A stretch of 38,684 nt of DNA from Lachnospiraceae bacterium (GTDB lineage Bacteria > Bacillota > Clostridia > Lachnospirales > Lachnospiraceae). The notes beneath the pieces are model-generated. The model worked only from the letters and a program-made list of their open reading frames with translations, made no database searches and had not been told where the DNA came from. Shown here piece by piece: positions 34,603 to 38,684 of the stretch; position 1 is the first letter of the stretch, and every line of letters starts with the position of its first letter. The position numbers and the translations under genes were made by a program. The stretch is taken from NCBI GenBank assembly GCA_017450065.1, contig JAFSYI010000069.1:1-38684 (forward strand), read 5' to 3'.

Positions 34603-35973
34603 TCACTCAGGAATCATCATCATGGACGTAAAAACCACCATACCATTATCTTGCTCAAGGCGTAACGTCCCGTAGTATTTCTCCGTGATTCTCTTCATGT
34701 TCATAAGACCATACCCGTGACTTTCCCTGTCAGATTTAGATGTGTCAGGATACCCTGTTTCCGTATTCAGGGACAATTCACCCAAAAAGCTGTTTTTGAC
34801 CTGTATCAGAAATGCATTATTATTCTTCCATGATCTGACCTCAATCTTTGGGTCTTCGCTGTTCGATGCTGCTCTTATCGCATTTGCCAGAGCATTATTC
34901 AATATGACGCCTATATCTATGGATTCAACCTTACCGCTTGCAGGATAGTGAAAATCATCCAAGAACAAAATACCGGCCTCTTCCGCTTCCCGTTTTCTCT
35001 CGGACAATACGATATCTGTGACAGGATTACCTGTTTTAGCTGTGATCTCAGGCATGGGGAATCCATTCTGCCATTCATTAAGGTATGACTTTGCCTCTTC
35101 ATCCTTTCCTTTATCAAGCAGATTCCCAAGGATCATGATATGAGAATTGACATCATGCCTTATTCCTCGGATATCGGAATAAAGCTTCTCTATTGTATGA
35201 ACATGGCCGGTAAGCTCCTCAACCTGCTTGGAAACAAGAGCACTCTGTAGCGCTTCTTCCTGTGATCTTTTTATCTGCTGGTATGAATATATGACCGAGA
35301 TCACCACAAAAAAGGCTATCACCCCAAACATTGGCCGAATCAGTTCATAAACCGGATAATTATTCCAGATGTACTCTCCCGATTTGTTCACATATGCATC
35401 AGACATGAACGAGCTGATCCAGTAACCTGCAATAACAGCTATGTAGGGTGTCACCAAAATTGACAGTTCCCGCCACTCCATCTGCTCACTCCTCCTTGAG
35501 TAAACCCTTTCAGTAATATATATGGCAAGAAACAGAAGGATTTTTTCAATGATGACAAGCGTTGTCAGAGCAACAATAAACAGGGCAAACTGCCTCTCGC
35601 TTTCCACTGCCCGCAGATAAGTGGCTTTGCTTATGACTTTCCAGGGTAACAGTGCTATAACATCCGATATCCATATGAGCATATATATGGTCACGGACAA
35701 AAATATCTTTTGTGGGATATTTCTTCTGTCCATGATCAGGGATACGATACAGACTGCGCTTCCCCCTACAATATATGCAGTGATCCCTGTCATAATAAAA
35801 GGAATCAGGTATAAAACCGTCATCACAAGAAAGAAGGTTATTCCAATAATCACTGCCCTGTATTTACTGTTTATATATGAATAGTAAAACCTTGCGACGA
35901 GTATACCGCTTAAGAGCAATCCGACAAGCGCCGATATCGTATTCGCAGCATCCCACATTTGTTCCGTGATCAT
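34603..35973 (-). CDS. GHKL-type sensor histidine kinase (AgrC/ComD class)
   Basis: This 456-residue kinase has six or seven membrane helices (about 11-232), a coiled coil, a phospho-accepting H273 in DIRGIRHDVNSHIMILGNLL and a GHKL ATPase (LNNALANAIRAAS as N-box, SHGYGLMNMKRITEKY as G-box). This arrangement is that of peptide-sensing kinases paired with LytTR regulators. AAGGAAGG precedes the ATG at 35973. It follows the LytTR regulator by 71 bases on the same strand, so the regulator gene comes first and both are probably co-transcribed. No AgrB-like protease or precursor peptide was found nearby, so the ligand is unknown. Confidence 0.9.
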   Translation of the reverse strand: MITEQMWDAANTISALVGLLLSGILVARFYYSYINSKYRAVIIGITFFLVMTVLYLIPFIMTGITAYIVGGSAVCIVSLIMDRRNIPQKIFLSVTIYMLIWISDVIALLPWKVISKATYLRAVESERQFALFIVALTTLVIIEKILLFLAIYITERVYSRRSEQMEWRELSILVTPYIAVIAGYWISSFMSDAYVNKSGEYIWNNYPVYELIRPMFGVIAFFVVISVIYSYQQIKRSQEEALQSALVSKQVEELTGHVHTIEKLYSDIRGIRHDVNSHIMILGNLLDKGKDEEAKSYLNEWQNGFPMPEITAKTGNPVTDIVLSERKREAEEAGILFLDDFHYPASGKVESIDIGVILNNALANAIRAASNSEDPKIEVRSWKNNNAFLIQVKNSFLGELSLNTETGYPDTSKSDRESHGYGLMNMKRITEKYYGTLRLEQDNGMVVFTSMMMIPE

Positions 35974-36043
35974 GATGACACCTTCCTTTTATAATGAAAC
36001 GCCCCTCACATTCGTTCGGCGGCATATCGGGCGGTGCATTAAA

Positions 36044-36060
36044 ATCATGCTTCGCATGAT
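36044..36060 (-). repeat. Short hairpin spanning the response-regulator stop codon
   Basis: ATCATGC, TTC, GCATGAT form a perfect 7-bp stem whose left arm overlaps the stop codon of the LytTR gene. The sequence resembles the hairpin at 36877-36893 in the same operon's leader (TCATGCG, TTC, CGCATGA). It could act as a processing or translation element between regulator and kinase. Confidence 0.45.
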
Positions 36061-36767
36061 AACACCTTCCTCTGCACATATTCCATGTATGCTCTCAGAA
36101 ATCCGTCATATTCTCTTCTTGCGATGGGAATACTGTCACCGCCTGTCAGAGTCACAAATGCTTTATCATAACGCTCTATATATTTCATGTTCACAAGATA
36201 TGATCTGTGGATACGATAAAAATCACTTCCGGCCAGTTTCTCAAGAGCCGATAACTGTCCATAGTATTCAATGTTTCCCTCTCTCGTATGAAGGATCGTC
36301 TTCCTGTTAAACACCTCTGCATACAGCAGTTTTCTAAGTTTTAACCGGATATGCGAAGTTCCCGACCTGATATCAATATATCTGTCATTGTCCGCAGGTG
36401 GCTTTTCCATATGTTCTAGCTCAGATACCGCGCTTTTAAGAACTTCCTTAAGTTTTTCATCCGTTATCGGCTTTACGAGGAAATGAAACGCGTGAAGATC
36501 AAAGGAGTCAAACACCCGGTCTTCCTCGCCGGTGACAAAAATAAGAATCTTACGCCAACCCTTTTCTCTAAGCTCCTTTGCAGTATCCATACCGTTCATT
36601 CCCGGCATCTTTATATCAAGTAGCAAAAGATCCGGAAATATATCATCCAAAAGAAGTTCCTCCCCTGATGTGTATGTTATAACTTCCGCATACGGACAGA
36701 TTTCCTTAACTTTCTCCTTAAGGATTGAGCATATCCTTTTTTCATCATCACATATGACAATACGCAT
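36045..36767 (-). CDS. LytTR-family response regulator (AgrA/ComE class)
   Basis: This 240-residue regulator has an N-terminal receiver (MRIVICDDEKRICSIL, D51 in LLLLDIKMPGMNG, K in FHFLVKPI). The C-terminal LytTR DNA-binding domain covers about 130-235 (YIDIRSGTSHIRL, ILYAEVFNRKTILHT, FYRIHRSYLVNMKYIERYD, IPIARREYDGFLRAYMEY). The frame stays open upstream to 36869, but those codons lie in a long hairpin. The ATG at 36767, where the receiver begins, is the real start. It precedes the GHKL kinase gene by 71 bases. A pair of direct repeats 240 bases upstream matches the pair in front of the helical-protein operon, which points to autoregulation plus control of that operon. Confidence 0.93.
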   Translation of the reverse strand: MRIVICDDEKRICSILKEKVKEICPYAEVITYTSGEELLLDDIFPDLLLLDIKMPGMNGMDTAKELREKGWRKILIFVTGEEDRVFDSFDLHAFHFLVKPITDEKLKEVLKSAVSELEHMEKPPADNDRYIDIRSGTSHIRLKLRKLLYAEVFNRKTILHTREGNIEYYGQLSALEKLAGSDFYRIHRSYLVNMKYIERYDKAFVTLTGGDSIPIARREYDGFLRAYMEYVQRKVLSCEA

Positions 36768-36807
36768 TGTCCCGTCATTCTCCCAAAAAACCATCACAGT
36801 GGTTGCT

Positions 36808-36869
36808 ATGCATTTCCTTATTTGCATCCGGAAAGTCATGACTTTCTGAATGCAAATAAGGAAATGCAT
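36808..36869 (-). repeat. 62-nt near-perfect hairpin in the response-regulator leader
   Basis: Perfect 20-base arms (36808-36827 and 36850-36869) enclose a further self-complementary core, GAAAGTCATGACTTTC. The whole is a 31-bp stem with one mismatch and one wobble. It ends 41 bases before the regulator ATG. With two other hairpins it makes the leader highly structured. Confidence 0.75.
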
Positions 36870-36876
36870 TCAGAAA

Positions 36877-36893
36877 TCATGCGTTCCGCATGA
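36877..36893 (-). repeat. Short hairpin in the leader
   Basis: TCATGCG, TTC, CGCATGA form a perfect 7-bp stem. It is part of the dispersed 26-bp repeat and related to the hairpin at the regulator stop codon (36044-36060). Confidence 0.5.
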
Positions 36894-36907
36894 CACGCCC
36901 CTGCTTT
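36882..36907 (-). repeat. Dispersed 26-bp repeat, copy 2
   Basis: The minus strand matches 28264-28289 at 25 of 26 positions. It lies in the leader of the LytTR operon and overlaps the short hairpin at 36877-36893. Confidence 0.6.
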
Positions 36908-36928
36908 TGGCAGTGGCTGGTCCAGTAC

Positions 36929-36960
36929 GAATAGCGAATTTCTGATGAAATTCACTATTC
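36929..36960 (-). repeat. 14-bp stem-loop at the start of the leader
   Basis: GAATAGCGAATTTC (36929-36942) and GAAATTCACTATTC (36947-36960) pair at 13 of 14 positions around a TGAT loop; the odd pair is a G-T wobble in the minus-strand transcript. It lies just downstream of the LytTR operator and possible promoter. Confidence 0.55.
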
Positions 36961-37009
36961 TATACTTTATATCATTATCGGATATCATTCAAAATTTATT
37001 GCCCTCTAT

Positions 37010-37042
37010 GTAGTAAACGGTTGATTTTTTGTAGTGAACGGT
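37010..37042 (-). promoter_or_regulatory. LytTR-type operator 2 (upstream of the LytTR regulator)
   Basis: On the minus strand ACCGTTCACTAC (37042-37031), nine bases, then ACCGTTTACTAC (37021-37010) form a direct repeat with a 21-bp period, followed by ATAGAGGG. A TTGAAT about 20 bases further on may be the -35 element. It sits between the terminator of the DUF5674 operon and the regulator leader. The 330-base interval 36768-37097 otherwise holds only the leader hairpins. Confidence 0.78.
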
Positions 37043-37064
37043 ATGAAACAATACCTTTATGTGT

Positions 37065-37088
37065 AAAAAAGAATGCCATCCGGCATCC
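37065..37088 (-). terminator. Intrinsic terminator of the DUF5674 bicistron
   Basis: On the minus strand GGATGCC, GGAT, GGCATTC form a 7-bp stem with one wobble, followed directly by TTTTTT. It starts ten bases after the last stop codon. Confidence 0.75.
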
Positions 37089-37097
37089 TTTTATATA

Positions 37098-37400
37098 TTA
37101 TAATCGCCCCAGAAATGCATCATAATATCTGGTGAGCACTTCATCGGTCGTCTGATAATTGTTATCTCCAAGGAAATAATCCTGAAGTTCTTCTATGGCA
37201 CATTCAAATTCATCTGTTCTGTGTATGTTTTTAGGGTCCTTTAATGATAAACGCCAGAAATCAATTGCTTTATTACAGAAATTCTCCGCCTTCTGCATAT
37301 CACCTTTTTTCTTCCATCTGATAGCACGGGCTACTTCGCTTCCTATGTTGCTTATCTGCATCCACACCGGCATATCAAACCATCTTATATCTGTATCCAT
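37098..37400 (-). CDS. Small partner protein of the DUF5674 gene, unknown function
   Basis: This 100-residue helical protein (MPVWMQISNIGSEVARAIRWKKKGD; AENFCNKAIDFWRLSLKDP; EFECAIEELQDYFLG) has no known motif. Its ATG overlaps the end of the DUF5674 gene by 16 bases with GGAGGT just upstream, so translation is coupled. The overlap, shared promoter and shared terminator show a two-gene module. Similar small helical proteins occur beside nucleotidyltransferases and toxin-antitoxin genes, but nothing here proves such a role. Confidence 0.7.
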   Translation of the reverse strand: MDTDIRWFDMPVWMQISNIGSEVARAIRWKKKGDMQKAENFCNKAIDFWRLSLKDPKNIHRTDEFECAIEELQDYFLGDNNYQTTDEVLTRYYDAFLGRL

Positions 37401-37732
37401 TTATTTACAACCTCCGCTATTTTCTGTCTTTCTGCCGGATCTGCAACATATCGTCCTACTCTTGGAAAACCGGCCTCCCTGTTTCGCGGAGGATTTATCA
37501 ATGAATCATATTCAATTTCCCATTCATCATACAGGATGTTTATTCCATATAATGAATGCTGATCAGAACCATTATCCAATAACAACTGCTCAAGATCCGA
37601 ATGCAGATCAGCGTTAACTGCAATCAGTTCTTTATCTATATCAACGACACACTTGATCATGTCGTCAAAATAAGTATCCTCTTCAATACCTTTTAATTGT
37701 TCTTTATCAATTGTTTTATCAAGGATAAGCAT
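37385..37732 (-). CDS. DUF5674 family protein
   Basis: This 115-residue protein has the family pattern: MLILDKTIDKEQLKGI, DMIKCVVDIDKELIAVNADLHSDLEQLLLDNGS, the YGINI block, EYDSLINPPRNRE and the C-terminal helix PAERQKIAEVVNKWI. Family function is unknown as far as I know. The ATG at 37732 has AGGAGA eight bases upstream and a near-consensus promoter. It overlaps the following 100-residue gene by 16 bases. The pair sits between two GHKL kinases but has its own promoter and terminator, so it is an insertion rather than part of their operon. Confidence 0.8.
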   Translation of the reverse strand: MLILDKTIDKEQLKGIEEDTYFDDMIKCVVDIDKELIAVNADLHSDLEQLLLDNGSDQHSLYGINILYDEWEIEYDSLINPPRNREAGFPRVGRYVADPAERQKIAEVVNKWIQI

Positions 37733-37767
37733 TCTCTAAGTCTCCTATTATGTGTTCTTTGTTTTGA

Positions 37768-37796
37768 ATTATACAAATGTCATGAATGCAAGTCAA
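37768..37796 (-). promoter_or_regulatory. Near-consensus sigma-A promoter of the DUF5674 bicistron
   Basis: On the minus strand TTGACT (37796-37791) and a perfect TATAAT (37773-37768) are 17 bases apart, giving a leader of about 30 bases. Confidence 0.8.
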
Positions 37797-37825
37797 ATTC
37801 AAAAAGCTTTACAAATAAAAAATCA

Positions 37826-38684
37826 TCATGCAACCATCATAACGTTCAATTTGAACCATATACCTTCATCTGATTCTTCCTGCAATATCTCGATATCGCC
37901 GTTATACTTACGGGCAATGTTCCTTATGTTCTTGAGTCCATAGCCATGACCGGATGCATCTTTAGTAGAATTAACAAGCCCGTCTTCATTTATATCGACT
38001 TTTGCAGCAATACGATTCCTGATTTTTGCTATAAAAATCCTGTCCTTTACAGATGAGGATATGACTATCCGGGACTTCTCCTGAGATTTCGACGATTCAA
38101 GAGCATTCTGCAATGCATTTGACAGCACAACACACATATCAAACACGTCTATATCCAGTTCGTCAGGATAAACAAATCTGCTTTCAAAAGAAATACCATC
38201 TCTGCTGCAGTACTGCGCATATTCCGACAGGACTACATCAGTTATCGCATTGCCGCTCTTAACTGTCTGCTTAAGTTCATCAAAGCTGGTCTTCCACTTT
38301 CCAATATACTCGGCAAGTTCGGTATCCTTACCTGATTCTGCCAGTCCCTTGATGACAGTCATATGGTTTCCCATATCATGCCGCATTGCCCGCATCTGAT
38401 CATATAAATCTTCAATCCGTTCAATATGTCTGTGAGTCTCCTCTATCTGATTTTCAATAGCATGGCGGAGGAATTCTTCTTCCCTATTATCTTTGATCTG
38501 CTGATAAAAATAGATCATAACCACCATTGCAAGGTACGATAGGATACAGAACAGTAATCGGAATATATCTCCGTGGATATTGGATTCGAGTGTTCCTTTT
38601 TCAATACCGTCCATCCATAGCTTGTAATATGAAAGCATGATCGGCCTGACGAGGAGTAATGATCCTGCAGGCATCAGGAGCATG
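37826..38684 (-). CDS. GHKL sensor histidine kinase, 5' end outside window
   Basis: This is the C-terminal part of a second AgrC-class kinase. At least two membrane helices are visible (SLLLVRPIMLSYYKLW and LFCILSYLAMVVMIYFYQQI), then a coiled coil, phospho-accepting histidine in MRAMRHDMGNHMTVIKGLAE and the GHKL ATPase (LSNALQNALESSK, SGHGYGLKNIRNIARKYNG). It resembles the kinase at 34603-35973 throughout the cytoplasmic part, so the two are paralogues. The frame is open to the window edge, and the first ATG at 38683 falls in the membrane region, so the true start lies upstream. Its cognate regulator is not visible; it could share the LytTR protein here. Confidence 0.88.
   Translation of the reverse strand, partial: MLLMPAGSLLLVRPIMLSYYKLWMDGIEKGTLESNIHGDIFRLLFCILSYLAMVVMIYFYQQIKDNREEEFLRHAIENQIEETHRHIERIEDLYDQMRAMRHDMGNHMTVIKGLAESGKDTELAEYIGKWKTSFDELKQTVKSGNAITDVVLSEYAQYCSRDGISFESRFVYPDELDIDVFDMCVVLSNALQNALESSKSQEKSRIVISSSVKDRIFIAKIRNRIAAKVDINEDGLVNSTKDASGHGYGLKNIRNIARKYNGDIEILQEESDEGIWFKLNVMMVA

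Noticed and set aside
36768-36869. 34-residue N-terminal extension of the LytTR regulator
   Set aside because: The extra codons lie in a perfect inverted repeat and leader sequence, and the receiver domain begins exactly at MRIVICDDE from the ATG at 36767.
32064-38684. Complete agr-type quorum-sensing locus
   Set aside because: GHKL kinases and a LytTR regulator are present, but there is no AgrB-like protease and no small precursor peptide in any interval examined. Only the two-component part can be supported.
1-38684. CRISPR arrays, tRNA or rRNA genes, riboswitches
   Set aside because: No regularly spaced repeats, tRNA cloverleaf motifs or recognisable riboswitch cores were noticed on reading; this was by eye and not an exhaustive computation.

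Overview
The window looks like a chromosomal segment of a moderately low-GC Firmicute, most likely a Lachnospiraceae (Butyrivibrio/Roseburia-like). The dnaX-ybaB-recR order, strong AGGAGG ribosome binding sites, sigma-A type promoters, YlmH, DegV, LytTR/GHKL and FkbH-like genes all fit. The family-level assignment is inference; no rRNA, tRNA or CRISPR array was seen.

Layout. (1) 1-1960: the 3' part of an IS1634-type transposase, its terminators, and a decayed XRE-repressor remnant resembling the intact XRE gene at 5.4-5.6 kb. (2) 2.0-5.3 kb: a compact cyclic-nucleotide module of a PAS/class III cyclase (+), converging on a metallo-beta-lactamase-fold hydrolase and a protein made of two cNMP-binding domains (-). 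(3) 5.4-15.0 kb, all minus: XRE regulator, a membrane-anchored surface protein, a small membrane protein, galM, then housekeeping recR, ybaB, dnaX, pfkA, preceded by an orphan acyl carrier protein and an FkbH-like HAD protein with its own promoter. (4) 15.1-26.3 kb: seven tightly packed or overlapping minus-strand genes forming a multi-kinase phosphorelay/c-di-GMP cluster. In transcription order they are a dCache-HisKA-REC-HPt protein without an ATPase domain, REC-GGDEF-degenerate GGDEF, HisKA-HATPase-REC, HisKA-HATPase-REC-DegV-HPt, a 72-aa helical protein, a FIST-like protein and a double receiver.

(5) 26.5-32.1 kb: SPL-like radical SAM protein, YunG-like protein (+), YlmH, a lipid-type ABC exporter half-transporter and a two-domain iron-sulfur flavoprotein. 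(6) 32.3-38.7 kb: three coiled-coil/helical proteins (the middle one FlxA-like), a GHKL sensor kinase, a LytTR response regulator, an independent DUF5674 bicistron, and the 3' part of a second GHKL kinase. Near-identical pairs of 12-bp direct repeats with a 21-bp period lie upstream of both the response regulator and the three-gene helical operon. This gives a readable circuit: the LytTR regulator probably controls itself and that operon.

The strongest candidates for undescribed biology are the phosphorelay cluster (a lipid-binding DegV domain inside a hybrid kinase, beside a kinase that has lost its ATPase) and the LytTR regulon with its structured leader. The cyclase module, with unusual base-recognition residues and an effector-less twin-cNMP-binding protein, comes next.
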